NCBI GenBank assembly: GCA_030077755.1
Contig: JAQJZZ010000001.1
Coordinates: 1,488,001 to 1,552,000, forward strand
Length of the DNA stretch: 64,000 nt
From: Filosporella fistucella
Taxonomy: Eukaryota > Ascomycota > Leotiomycetes > Helotiales
Reading direction: 5' to 3'
The position numbers and the translations under genes are program-made. Positions 1 through 11,222 of the stretch are shown in pieces; position 1 is the stretch's first letter, and each line of letters starts with the position of its first letter. The notes below the pieces were generated by a model. It worked only from the letters and a program-made list of their open reading frames with translations. It was not told where the DNA came from and did no database searches.

Positions 1-211
1 TGCAGTCACAAATCACTGCCAAGCCTCAGGGCCACCTGGGTGTTTTAAGAAAAAAACTCTACCAATGAAAACAGCTCAGAAACAGAACTTATAAGAAGAT
101 TCCCTATTTTAAATCAGCCGAAAAACAGAACGAGAGTTTTGTAGCACCAAGGGCGAAAATAAGAACTTACAATTTTGCCATTGATATTGTGTTGTCGCAG
201 CGTCACATCTC

Positions 212-628
212 TTAAACGAGACGGATTTCAGCTTGAACGAAAGCACCCGGAGCACACCCTGCTCCAAAGGTTACACCATTCTGGGTGTCTGCTATGCCGA
301 GAGGGGTAGTCTTTTTGGTTGATCGATTTTCACACCGACGAGTAATCGCATCGACACAGCACGCGTCGAGACGAGCCGAAATAGTGCATGCCGACTGGCC
401 GCCTTGAGTATTTTTGGCCTGGAAGGCATGAGTATCGTCCTCACACGCATTGCCAGTCTTGAAGCGTTGCCCTTGTGCTAAAGTGTCGTCACCACCAAGT
501 ATAATACAGGAGTTGGCGCTGGCAACACCGCAATTATCATTGCCGCCGGTTTGATCCCAGTCAAGCAGGCCCTGGCCACAGGCCAGTGTGGCAGAGAGGG
601 ATATAATAGCGAGAATAGATACTTTCAT
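212..628 (-). CDS. Small secreted cysteine-rich protein (candidate effector)
   Basis: The product is 138 aa with no intron. I place the start at the ATG at 628; a few codons upstream remain open in frame but lack an ATG. Residues 1 to about 21 form a signal peptide (MKVSILAIISLSATLACG). The mature part holds eight cysteines, including one adjacent Cys-Cys pair, spread through the chain as in disulfide-stabilised apoplastic proteins. No enzyme motif or known domain is recognised. Small size, secretion and an even cysteine number are the usual criteria for a fungal candidate effector, but the role is inference. The upstream flank is TATA-like near 825-832 on the minus strand. Its neighbours do not suggest a function. 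Confidence 0.7.
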   Translation of the reverse strand: MKVSILAIISLSATLACGQGLLDWDQTGGNDNCGVASANSCIILGGDDTLAQGQRFKTGNACEDDTHAFQAKNTQGGQSACTISARLDACCVDAITRRCENRSTKKTTPLGIADTQNGVTFGAGCAPGAFVQAEIRLV

Positions 629-991
629 GGTATACACTGAAATGAGACGTTAGTACTGTTGAGCTTTCCGGTAGAGGGGCTTTTGATTGTTCTCACTGGT
701 GGTATTTTATTTGCCAACAAGCAAGAAATGAGTATTGTAGTGAGTAGGCGGCTGGGCTGGGCGAGAAGATGAAGAGATGAGAAGATGATAGAATTGTGAG
801 ATTGAATCCGTGGGTTCAGCCAAAGTATTTATCTTGACGATGAAGGGAGTTAACAAACCATCTTCGTTTTCGGTGTCTATTATTACACCAAAACACCGAA
901 TACGCTAGGAAAGTCTTGATCTTTTATCCCAGTCATCTCTCTGTTGTACACATCGTTAATAGTTTACCTTATGATCTCAAATCCTCAAATG

Positions 992-1055
992 GCGTTTGAG
1001 TAGGGGTGCGTTTGAGTAGGGGTGCGTTTGAGTAGGGGTTCGTTTGAGTAGAGGT
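992..1055. repeat. 16-bp tandem repeat, four copies
   Basis: The unit GCGTTTGAGTAGGGGT occurs as three perfect head-to-tail copies at 992-1007, 1008-1023 and 1024-1039. A fourth copy at 1040-1055 has two substitutions. It lies in non-coding DNA upstream of the minus-strand secreted-protein gene. Confidence 0.95.
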
Positions 1056-2338
1056 ACTTTTGCATTGTTAACAAGCCTTGTGGCGTAAGTCTATGCGCTT
1101 CAGGGCAATTTACTCCCTAACGAGCTCTACAAGAAAAAACCAAGTTTTGTAATATTATAATTCTATATATAAGATTTGTATGGTATACACTATGGCTTCT
1201 TGTTAAATATTATCTACAGTTATAGTTCGGAAAGACTTATCGTTATTTTAGAATTAGCAGGCGAAAAGGGAGAGCTTGGATTTCATCGCTTAAAAAATAG
1301 CCTGAAAATACCACGAATCACTGCTAAATGGCTGTAAGGCCTGTGTATACTTTCGGGAGCTCACGCTTGAGCCAAGTTACAGCATAGTAAGCGAAAGTCT
1401 TAAATATTCAATAGCATGAGTTGTTTAGGACTGCGCCATGTGCCCCTTGTTCATTGGCATTTCTTCGAAGACGGAGAAAAGTTTAAATCGTATGGGCAGA
1501 CTTGGCATACCACTTCTATCCTCCTAGTGAAACTCATAATAGAGGCTCGCTATCATTTTTGCGTTCTATCTTATTCGCTTTCTCGGGGAATCAACGGGGA
1601 ATTCAAGTTCTGCTTCAAGATAGCGCAACATCTATGTGAAACATACGAACATCAACTATTAGCGATCGCAACTTAGGTTCAAAATAATGGATAAATTAGT
1701 GAAGCTTAAACATGATTGATAAGATCACCTTAGCCCAGTCCCAAGCTCCCCCTCTGACATCCCTACAGGTTAGATTAACTGATTCTTCACTTGAATGCTA
1801 TCCTCAAGTATTAGAGGTATTGTGCTTGACCCATCGGTTAATGTCGCTTGGTAGTATATGCTTGGGACTATTGAACGAGCTACTGAGCGGCCTTATTCCA
1901 TTTCTTGTATACTTCCTTGCGAGCCGTTCCACTTCAAATAAATTAGAGGAATTAACTAGAAAACTTCGATTAGTCCTTGAAATGTTTCGCTCATTTATTT
2001 TGAATTCAGTGCGTATTATTAGAAGAGGCGGGGATAGTATTTGCGAGTGTCTATTTTGAGTTCTATTTATAGTGTTACCCGCCAGTTAAGTTAGAAGAGG
2101 AGTCGACAAGCTCTTCCGGATTAGTCGCAGGACGGCTACACTATAGCTAGTCGCTATGATTAATGATACTCGCGGGTTTATTCACTATACTTCTCTCGAA
2201 GTCAAGTTGCGTGTAACGCTTATTTTGTCGCATAGAATCCTTAAGTGCCCTCCCTAGTACCCGAGCCTCCTCTTTTCGTCTGTGTTATCCTGGTCTCTTG
2301 TCGCCGCTACTCTTCCTCTAGCCCTTCTTGCTCTCCAA

Positions 2339-2361
2339 TTTTTTTTTTTTTTTTTTTTTTT
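2339..2361. repeat. T homopolymer (23 nt)
   Basis: An uninterrupted run of 23 T. It lies in non-coding DNA and could be a poly-A tail trace of a retroposed sequence on the minus strand or simple slippage. Its exact length may be unreliable in an assembly. Confidence 0.9.
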
Positions 2362-2747
2362 GATTCTTAATCACGTTCCTCCTGGTGTGGAGAATGAGGG
2401 GCGAGATAGAAGATGGTTGATTGGGATTATGCAAAGAATGTGTATGGAGTTGGGAGTTTTCACTTGGGGACAAGGTATAGAAGCTGCCAAAGAGTTTGCA
2501 TGAGTGGATAAGGTATGTGAACCACTTTGCAAGAAGTTCTTTGATGATTCTATAAGCCAAAGAAAATTTGTGTTAATTGCTCACTTTCTGGGTCGTTGAT
2601 TGGAGAGTTAGGAGAAAGTGTAGTGAGTCAATATTAAACATGTTGACCTCAAGGTTATTTATGATGTCATATTGAAAGACAAGTTCTCAATTGCACACGT
2701 GTAGTAATGCAATATACTCCTACGATTTAACTCTCCTCACATACCCC

Positions 2748-3420
2748 CTAGCCTCCTATCTCAGGAACATTTCCATTCCAAGCCACCAATCCACACCCAC
2801 TGCTCGCAGTATTCGTCTCCCAATAAACCCTTACAACCTCCTCAAACTTCCCCACAAAGTCATCCAGATCAGATTTATTCAAGATCGTTGGACATGCTCG
2901 CTCCAGTTCACTTCTTAGTTGCTTCAGCATCATTGCAGCCTTTCGAGGGAAGGAGTGGTTTTGATGAAGATCGTAGGATTGGAGAAAGGGAGATTGATGA
3001 CATCGTGGACAGCGAACTCGTTGGTAGAAGTAAGTGAATGCTTGAGGTATTATTTCTTTGTGCCATTGGGTGTAGAGTGTGGTTTGCATCGCGGCCCATT
3101 CGCGGTCGGTTTCTGAGGTGCGGAATTCTGGGGGTTTTTGTCAGTGGAAATTGGGGGGAAGCGTTTGAAGAAGTGAAGATGAGGTACAATTTGAAAACCG
3201 GTTGATAGACAAGTTGCAAACGGAGATAGATTTTTTTTGAAGAACGACCACTTCCTCGGTTAAAAGACAGCAGTCTTACGCTTTACAGCGGATGGGAAGG
3301 CCAGTGAAGATACTTATAGAAGTGGAAGAAGAACTTACGGAGGTCAGAGATGAGTTCAATATCTAGTCTATAAGGAGAAGTAGTCGGACGCATTCCCTCA
3401 ACGATTGTCAACGTTATCAT
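2748..3420 (-). CDS. Hypothetical spliced protein (5' end unresolved)
   Basis: I infer a minus-strand gene with a last exon at 2748-3127 and an upstream exon ending at 3339. They are joined by an intron at 3128-3338 with donor GTAAGT, acceptor CCCCCAG and a CTGAC branch site. The spliced frame is continuous across the junction. Starting at the ATG at 3420 it gives about 153 aa, rich in charged and amphipathic segments (for example LRSELERACPTILNK). The open frame extends upstream of 3420 to about 3520, so a further 5' exon is likely. No domain is recognised. The gene could also be a decaying remnant. Both the existence and the boundaries are uncertain. Confidence 0.35.
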
Positions 3421-4563
3421 CGACGAGAAGAACGGACAGCGCGCCTGACTGTGTCTAGAGAGCAGAAATTTGAGACCTGTGTAGAATGTTTTGCTAGATC
3501 GAGAATTTGGATGATGTGGCTAGCTCCCTTTAATGTGACGGAGATAACTTCAAATTGCAGACGGGATGCCAGAACGGACTGAACTTGAAGTTCGGGAAGT
3601 ATCTTTGTCAAACTTGAGAAGTTGAAAGAGGCTATTCACTATGGTTTGAAGTTGAATTTTGAGGGTTAGATGTTATGGCCGAAATCTCTTTACCGTAAAT
3701 GTGTATAAATCCGTATTGAAAAGTTTCAAGTCCAAGTGACAATGTCAAACGCGACGAATACATTCCTTCTTCAAGCAGCAATAGCGGCACCCACCCATAA
3801 GAAGGCCCGTTTCCTTTGAGGAAGAAAGCTCAGCACTTGTGTACTACGTCCAGGGAAGTGACGGTACTTTGAGTGACACTGAATCTGAGCAGATTTCCTG
3901 GGGCTAAACGGGGCGCTGGATCTACGAGGACCAAGGAAGAATCATCTTTGACGAAATACTTGTGGATGCAGTGCAAGTACGACCTGGGTGAGGAATCCTT
4001 TCAGTTCTTTGGAGTCAAGGAAGCAGAGTCATAGCTTATTGAAATAGGATGATTGAGAAAGATTTAGAATCCTCGTGCAAGTGCCTGAGATATACTTCTA
4101 CTAAATGCTATGTAAGAATGAAAGGATTAGGAGTGCCAGTTATGTATTATGTAAGGAGAGCGGTAGTTTAGGAAGCTGTAAAAACTTATCAAATAATGTC
4201 TTTTATAACACTAGTTATCTTTTAGGCCATTTGTGTATTTGAAAGATATTCTAAGTGAGGGAGTGTCTCAAAGCGAAGAAGGCAATAATCGAAACAATAT
4301 CTCAATAGTTTCAGGGACCCCAAGTTCATTGTTGGATTATGTGAGAGATACTTCCTCCCTCTGAGTTTATATGGTCGTAACGGCAGGAATCTTTTTTTGC
4401 CGATGAGTCCAAGAATACAATGTTTGCGGCCTCGTGCTTAATTGTCTAGTAGTTTTGTAGAGCACGAGAGTTGCAGGTAGAAGCCTTTCTGATGGTCGTA
4501 CCCCGCCCCCTTTTCATGCGGGGTAGTTGAATCACATGACCTGGAAGAACTGCGGGGAGCGGG
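3421..4563. other. Intergenic, with a possible short lectin-like remnant
   Basis: No complete gene is visible. The part up to about 3530 may belong to the 5' end of the minus-strand gene below. A 40-codon plus-strand open frame at 3785-3907 contains a VYYVQGSDG-like stretch reminiscent of fungal fucose-specific lectin repeats, but it has no start codon or partner exons. The rest is AT-rich and featureless. Confidence 0.35.
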
Positions 4564-5805
4564 ATGGTAGTGGGAGTCTACAACGACAGCTCTTGTGATA
4601 TATCAACATCTACCTACAACTATTACTCCAATAGCTTCCACCGGCTTTGGTTCATCATTATTAGCATCCACTTCACTGCGAATAATATCATTATGATGCT
4701 ACAGCTACCGTACATATCGGCGACAGGCGCAAAGGCCTGCAATGTTTCTACTATCACAGCCAAGCCTACCCCTCGTCGACAATATAAAGGACCGCAGCAC
4801 TCTCCCCAGACTTTTCGAGATCCCCAAAACAATGCGCACGCTTCTTTTACCTTGTTTGGTCTCCTACCAACCGAGATACAAGACCAAATCTGGGCTCACA
4901 CACTTGTCCCTCGCCTGATCTATATCCATCCCCATCAACGACTCTCTCCTCCCTGGTATGACCCCTCAGGAAAGTCTACATATGACGGATTCAGGCCAAC
5001 TGTATCCACAAGATTCAACCACTCTCTCTATTCAGACTCTATACTCCCTTGCGAAGCCTTCGCCAGATATGCCGATTTCGCTGCCCCTAATCCTACCTCT
5101 ATTTGGGAGGGAAACCCTTCTGAGCTTGAATATGCCCATTTTATGGCTACACGACCATTCGAATACAAGAGTGCAGATCCGCCTGCGGCACTGTATATTT
5201 GTAAGCAAAGTAGGGAGGTTGCAATGAGGATGGGATATGTCCTTGCCTTCAAAGGAGTTCTTCAACATCTGGATCATCTACTTCCCGAGGATCTGAAATA
5301 CTGGGAGGACAACCATATGGGAGACAAAGGAGTATGGGTCGATTTTGATAGGGATATTATAATGTTGGATGCAACATTTAGATTGTGGATGTATTCGAAA
5401 TGTGCACCATTGCAGCCGTTGGTCCTGTTGAACAAGACCTGCCCTCTCGATGTGCGACGTATAAAGCGTCTTGCCTTGGGAGGCTATACTGGAACGATAT
5501 TGAAATCATTGATGGGCACAATGGTGAAGAATTCCACCGAGCCCACCTGGAAACGGCCGTATCAATGGTTTGTCGGACTTGGATTTGAGTCCTTGACGGA
5601 GCTCCTGCTGGACGACGAATTCAAGACGGATCTCCCACGAGGAATCAGCGCTGGAAATTCTCCGGTCACTGCGGAGGATGCATTGATATTCTTCGCTGAA
5701 AAATTGAAAGAAGCAAAGAATGAAACTCCGCACTGGAAATCAGAATTACCCGTGGTGAAGGTGGTGAGAGGTGAGTCTTGGAGGAATTATTTGGGCTCGA
5801 CATGA
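4564..5805 (+). CDS. 2EXR domain-containing protein
   Basis: A single-exon frame of up to 413 aa. An in-frame ATG pair at 4693/4696 gives about 369-370 aa and may be the true start, because residues 1-43 have low-complexity Ser/Tyr/Asn content. Residues 94-115 (FTLFGLLPTEIQDQIWAHTL, then PRLIYI) match the 2EXR domain, an F-box-like fold abundant in Pezizomycotina. A second conserved block, AALYICKQSREVAMRMGY, lies near residue 208. 2EXR proteins are thought to be protein-interaction or adaptor-like, but their biochemical role is unknown. There is no signal peptide or clear membrane segment in the shorter form. Its neighbours do not hint at function. Confidence 0.8.
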   Translation: MVVGVYNDSSCDISTSTYNYYSNSFHRLWFIIISIHFTANNIIMMLQLPYISATGAKACNVSTITAKPTPRRQYKGPQHSPQTFRDPQNNAHASFTLFGLLPTEIQDQIWAHTLVPRLIYIHPHQRLSPPWYDPSGKSTYDGFRPTVSTRFNHSLYSDSILPCEAFARYADFAAPNPTSIWEGNPSELEYAHFMATRPFEYKSADPPAALYICKQSREVAMRMGYVLAFKGVLQHLDHLLPEDLKYWEDNHMGDKGVWVDFDRDIIMLDATFRLWMYSKCAPLQPLVLLNKTCPLDVRRIKRLALGGYTGTILKSLMGTMVKNSTEPTWKRPYQWFVGLGFESLTELLLDDEFKTDLPRGISAGNSPVTAEDALIFFAEKLKEAKNETPHWKSELPVVKVVRGESWRNYLGST

Positions 5806-6931
5806 GGAATCATTGGGCACGCCTTGACAAGCTTCATTTGCGCCTTTAAAGATATACAGGGTCCTCGAAGGATCATAACACCTGTCGTTCAAGTTATTGT
5901 ATCGAATTAAACGCCGATTGCAGACGCTCTGCAGACACTACATAGTTTTGTTGTACATCTGTGTGTGTGCCCGAGAATTTCTCCTTCCATACATTTGCAC
6001 TCGATGGAGTTTCCACGTGCGTCAGTTCAACTGTCAATCACGCAACAGCAGTGAGGTTGATCAGGATATAGTGCGGAGAATAAGACGGAGAATATCGAAT
6101 TGCCACGATTCTACTGCAGTTTAAGGGCTGTTGACGTACTTCTTAGGGGGTCAGTGCCCATGTAAACTAGTTTCCGCGTCATTCCCTCTCATTCATACTA
6201 TTCTCCGTCTGGTCGAAGTGCAGATATACATACACGTGATATGAGCACGTTTCCCCAGGCTTTATTTTGATCATCACGATGCAGGCCCCTAAATGGAGAT
6301 ATAACCAAGGAATTATTCCGGCTAGTATCCTTGGATCTGATCGGAGACTCGGTAGAGCTGTCGTGCATCGATTGCGGGGTATGATTCCGAAGATCTTGGC
6401 ACCAAATTCCGGGGTCAATTCAGCCACTTTTATGACAAGCATATCACAGGAGTGTCTACCGGTCAGGGGCAACGTACTTTCGATTCGTGGATTGTTTGTG
6501 GTTTCGAGAAGAACAATATAAAGTTCTTGGCACATAGCCCTTCATTTATTCTCTTGTTTGCTATCCTCATTGGACCCCAAAATACGCTGAGGCTGAAAGA
6601 TGCTTCATTCTGTTAGTCACGAAAATTACTGCCAGTTTGATGGAGGGGCACGTTTCGCGTTTCAGATCTCTTCTGACAATGTGATCATTCAGACGACAAG
6701 GAGCCAGCCTGCGAATGCAATGACAGGTGGAGAAATGTGTGCTATGCTATCAGATAGATATTCCGTCAAGTTCTGAGCTTTGTTTGGTTAGTTAACTGGC
6801 GAAAAACTTCAACAAGATTCGCAATGGGTATTTTTTTTGAAGTATAAAGTAGAGGCACTGTTCCTCTGTTTTGGATTATCCTCATCATCAATTCCATTCC
6901 TCACCATTCAAAACTCCTAACTTAGCCCAAG
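5806..6931. other. Intergenic: 3' flank of the 2EXR gene and pectate lyase promoter
   Basis: No supportable gene. Short open frames on both strands near 5897-6535 lack domain character. The last 100 bp hold the pectate lyase core promoter. Confidence 0.5.
6843..6848 (+). promoter_or_regulatory. TATA box of the pectate lyase gene
   Basis: TATAAA lies 84 bp upstream of the pectate lyase ATG, followed by a CT-rich, CA-rich leader typical of highly expressed fungal secreted enzymes. Confidence 0.6.
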
Positions 6932-8127
6932 ATGAAGTTCTCCATTCTTGCCCTCAACTTCTTGATTGCTGCAATCACAGCTCTGCCAACAGCTACCTCT
7001 GACGAAAACGCCGCACCCGCTGAGCTAGCTAAGCGTGCAACCGTTACCGATGCTGCCAATGGTTATGCTAGTCTGAATGGAGGAACAACCGGTGGAAAGG
7101 GAGGAACTACCACCACTGTCTCCACATATGCTCAATTCACCGCCGCTGTCAGCAGCGACTCGGCAAAGATTGTTATCGTCAGTGGCACTATCACTCAAAC
7201 AGCTGCTCAAGTCAAGGTTGGAAGCAACACTTCCATCATTGGCAAGAACTCATCTGCCAAGCTTGTCGGATTTGGATTGTAAGTCTCGTCCCAATTTCCC
7301 AAAAGGGTTGCCTCTAACATTGAGATCAGACTCGTCAAGAGCAAGAAGAACGTTATCATCCGCAACTTGACCATCCAAAAGGTCCTCGCTGATAATGGTG
7401 ATGCCATTGGTGTTCGTAAGTAAATCCAGTGTATATATGAAGCGAGTATCCCCTGACAGCTTGCAGAACTCTCTACCAACGTCTGGATCGACCACTGTGA
7501 TGTGTCCTCCGACCGAGATCACGACAAGGACTACTATGATGGTCTTTTGGATGCAAGTTCATCACCTCACCCACCTGAATTTTGCTAATGAAACCAGTTC
7601 ACCCACGCTGCAGACTACGTAACAGTCTCCAACACATTCATCCACGACCACTGGAAGGCTTCCCTCGTCGGCCACTCCGACTCCAACTCTGCTGAAGACA
7701 CTGGCCACCTCCGCGTAACATATAACAACAAGTACGTCTCCCCCAAACCCTCTCTGGCCTCATTCTACTATAAACCTTCCTAACACACTACAGTTACTGG
7801 TATAACATCAACTCCCGTACCCCATCCATCCGCTTCGGTACCGGCCACATATACAACTCCTACTTCCTCAACGTCGCAGACGGCATCAACACCCGTGACG
7901 GTGCCCAAGTCCTCGTCCAATCCAACACCTGGGCCGGCACCATCTCCAAGGCACTGTACTCTACCGATGCAGGTTACGCTGTTGCCACCGACAATGACTT
8001 CAATGGTGAGACCAACGAGGCTTTGGCTGGTACTCTTACCTCTGTACCATACAGCTATACTCTTCTCGGCAGTGCCAAGGTTAAGGCTGCTGTCGTTGGA
8101 ACCGCAGGTGCTACTCTCAGCTTCTAG
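6932..8127 (+). CDS. Secreted pectate lyase, polysaccharide lyase family 1
   Basis: Five exons (6932-7278, 7330-7415, 7467-7552, 7598-7731, 7794-8127) encode 328 aa. The enzyme cleaves de-esterified homogalacturonan by calcium-dependent beta-elimination outside the cell. Residues 1-18 are a signal peptide (MKFSILALNFLIAAITALP); a Lys-Arg just before the mature domain suggests propeptide processing. The PL1 signatures WIDHCDV and, after it, the Asp-rich calcium-binding stretch SSDRDHDKDYYDGLLD are present. The RTPSIRFG segment carries the expected catalytic arginine. The intron at 7553-7597 starts with GC instead of GT (GCAAGT...CAG) and has a perfect GCTAATG branch site. The introns were inferred by frame and homology, and all phases close. 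Length is normal for the family. Confidence 0.93.
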
Positions 8128-8663
8128 ATGTAGTGAGAAAATGTGGAGGATGATGGGTTTATGATGGTGTGGGGGTGGCGAGTCGAGAAAACGGGGTGAT
8201 TGGTGGTTTGGAGTGATGGAGAGAGGGGTTTGTACATAGTTCTCTACCCCTCCCCTCCTTTATAGGGTGATTGATTTCGTTATGAAAATTTTTGGCGAGC
8301 TTTTGCTTCCACTCGTGACCTCTTAATGCCTTGCCTTCGATTTTTCTAGGATCGAATCGACCCTCGTGAGAAGTCTGTCTGGGTATATATGCCCAAATCA
8401 AATATTTCAACTCCCCTTCTCTATCGATATCACTTCAATCCCAGGATGCGGCCCTACTAGCCAACTTTCTATCTTCTGTCCCCTCTTTCCATCCAAAATT
8501 CGCAGTGGCAAAATTTCATGTGTAAGCTTTCAGAAGGACTAGGAAACCTCCTTGCCACCAATCAATCACCGCTCCTTCCTATACGCCAAAGAATAAAAAC
8601 TTGAAATTTCTTGTTAATACATACAAGAAAACATATATTTATCATTTAAACCCTTCGAACCTC
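8128..8663. other. Convergent 3' intergenic stretch
   Basis: It lies between the stop codons of the plus-strand pectate lyase and the minus-strand membrane protein gene. It contains only the 3' flanks; no gene or terminator structure is evident. Confidence 0.5.
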
Positions 8664-11222
8664 TCATATATAATTCCCCCCCTTCACAATAGGAACTACA
8701 TTCTCCGCCCTCCCAAACCCAATATGTCTCGCCCTGCGATCCCTCTCCAAACATCCCCTCTTCTCTCCCTCCCCCATCAGTATCCCAAACCTAATTTTCA
8801 CATTCTCCAACTCTTTCTCGAACGGTACAGCACCTAAGGAATGACCCTTAGATAGGGCATGTAATTCAGAGCTATTGGTCGTAGCTACCATCGCAGAAAA
8901 GGTATTGCTATGAGCTACGCCGTTATAGTGGAAAGACCAGAAACCAAGGGACGCGACGAGGAGAGTAAGGAATATGGCTATGCTGTAGGAGAGGAGGAGG
9001 TTGAAACTGTCGTAGGAATAGATGTTGAGGGTAGTGGTGTACGTTACTGGGAGGGTGGTAGCGTTTTGGGAGCTGGGGTATAATTTTTAGATGTATATTT
9101 TGAGGATGGAAGGGGAGGGGAAGGGAAGGGGGACATACACTAGGTTTGCGGAACTTAACATGCTGATTGTGATATTATTTGCTAGATTCTCTATGGCTCG
9201 CATGAGAGTCCTGTTGCGACACATCCATGCTGGTTTGTTTTCGAAGAGGGTATTGGTTATATTTGTGAAATTCTTGCCCCAGGTTATGGCTTTGTTAGGT
9301 GGGTTATTAAGATCTATTGAGTCTTGCCAGGGAACGGGACCTGTTAAGCCTTGGCCTAGTTCGTTGCCTTTCCACTAGATTGAAGTATTAGCATAGAGTT
9401 TAGCTCGGGGTTTGCAAGTTATGCTACATACATAGTTATCGGTGAAGTAGCTACATGCTGATAGTCCTGTCTGGAGGATCTTACTCGTAGCATCGTGGAT
9501 TCTCATGTTACCAGGTATATCGTCCACATTGTAATAGTCCGGGAATAGAGTTTGTGTTACATTCCCATTCAGTAGACTCGAGAAGGCAAGGAAATGGGCC
9601 ATGTATGAATACATAGGTAGTTTTTGATCGGGTGTAGCGGAAAGTTTATTATTGGTACGAAGCGAGGACATAGATTCTCCACTGACGGGCAACCAAAAGG
9701 GCTGAAAATCAGACGTCGTGTAGCGGGCTAGAGTCTGCACTCCGTTGATGAATTCGAACGCGACGTCAAATGATGCGTTTCCCATAGTACACACCAAGCT
9801 TTGATTAGAAGCTTGAACCATGAGCTGTTGAGCGACTGCTTTTACCAAACTCCCTGAACCATCAGTATACGGAAGTGGCCCTCTAAACTGGTTTGTCTCG
9901 CGGAAATTGAGAATGCCGCCAGTGGCGATCCAGTTTCCGAATCGATCTACGGAGTAATAGGGACTGTCGTCGTTGAGTCGAACGGTCCTGTCGAGCCAGT
10001 AATCTACCGTTGCGTAAGGTGCAAAGGCTGAGTATACAAGCATTATTGGCTCGCCGGGGGCGGGTCCAAAGGTTTCTCTAGACGTTGCGTTTTTGATACC
10101 CCATGTTATGTTCCGGTTGTTGTACGAATACTCGGTCGCTATTTGGAGAAAGGTGTTGTCCGCGTCGTTCCACTATTATAGATCAGATTGGGCGTTCGTT
10201 TAATTGCACATTTGCAGCTGCGCGACTTGATTTTTAATACGAGAAGCAGGAGAATGACTCACCATGGCGTTAGAGAAATTGTTGAAAAGTGGTTGTTGTG
10301 TTAGATTCGCAGCCTTACATTGCACCGTAGGCCCATAGAATTGCATGCTGAACGAAGCATTACTTCCCGGTGCTGGGGCTGGGACAACATTCATCGATTG
10401 CCCTGCCATAGTTGCAATCTGTATCACTTCAGGTGTTGGAAGTCCTGACCCGTCAATTATATCGGCGAAAGACTGTAGATGAAAGTTGAGAGCCGGCAAG
10501 GAAGTCATTCTTGTTTCGCTGTGCAATGCGCTGACAACAGATATTGTGGCAGGAGGAGTCAAACCAGCAAATGCCATACCCCTGTCTTTCTGTCAGTGGA
10601 TCCTGTTTGGAGAGTATATTTCATACCAACAGATTCCAGCTACCAAATATGCGAGCTTTGCATGCCTCATCAGATCTAAGGATAGGAATCCCAAGGGATC
10701 CGTAATGAGGGAGAACAATTTATCAAGGGTCCTGAAAGCGAAAGATTTCCGCTTCACCAACGTCCAAATGTACTGACTATACGCAGTGTCGCAGGCCGTC
10801 TTGAACAAGGCAATAATGATAAAAGAAAAGGCGGTTCCGAATCGTATTGCCCACTGTTGACGTGATGCTGATCCAGCTGGAGTACCATTCAGTGACATGA
10901 AGTAAGAATGATGCCCGATGGCAGCTCCGATCCCAGCCAGAATACAACAGATCATAAACATTGGAGTTCTCCATGACACACCCCACTTAACACATTGAGG
11001 TTGGAATGTTGTAGACCTCGTTGATACCGGATGGATCTCAATAAGTGGTTGATTAACGCTCTTTGGAGGGGTATTTGTCCTGTAGTAGGATGGTGTTGTG
11101 TCGTCAGCATTGCTGTTCGTCCGGCTTCGCGGCAATGGCGATGTGAAAGGTGATCGAAGGTCTTGAGATCTTAATAGATCCACCGGTGACCCTCTCCGGA
11201 TCGAGTTTGAATGTTGCTCCAT
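8664..11222 (-). CDS. Fungal polytopic membrane protein with large extracellular domain
   Basis: Five exons (10627-11222, 10263-10581, 9432-10172, 9139-9374, 8664-9072) give 766 aa, and every junction closes in phase. Residues 1-85 are a Ser/Thr/Pro-rich cytoplasmic tail. Three membrane segments follow, including FMICCILAGIGAAIGHHSYF and FGTAFSFIIIALFKTACDTAY. Next comes a roughly 430-residue region with many N-glycosylation sequons, a last membrane helix (SIAIFLTLLVASLGFW) and a short basic tail. The block WRTPMFM...SRQQWAIRFGTAF is characteristic of a large Pezizomycotina membrane family. Some genomes label it formylmethionine deformylase-like, a name for which I see no catalytic support. 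The ATG at 11222 is preferred; an in-frame ATG at 11297 would add 25 hydrophobic residues. Function is unknown. Confidence 0.82.

Larger units (their letters stand above)
629..2747. other. Gene-poor intergenic stretch
   Basis: About 2.1 kb without a supportable gene. It holds the 16-bp tandem repeat at 992-1055 and a T homopolymer at 2339-2361. Open frames at 1416-1676 and 1712-2059 have no recognisable domain and a low-complexity, AT-biased composition, so I do not call them. The part from 629 to about 900 is the likely promoter of the secreted protein gene. Confidence 0.5.
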
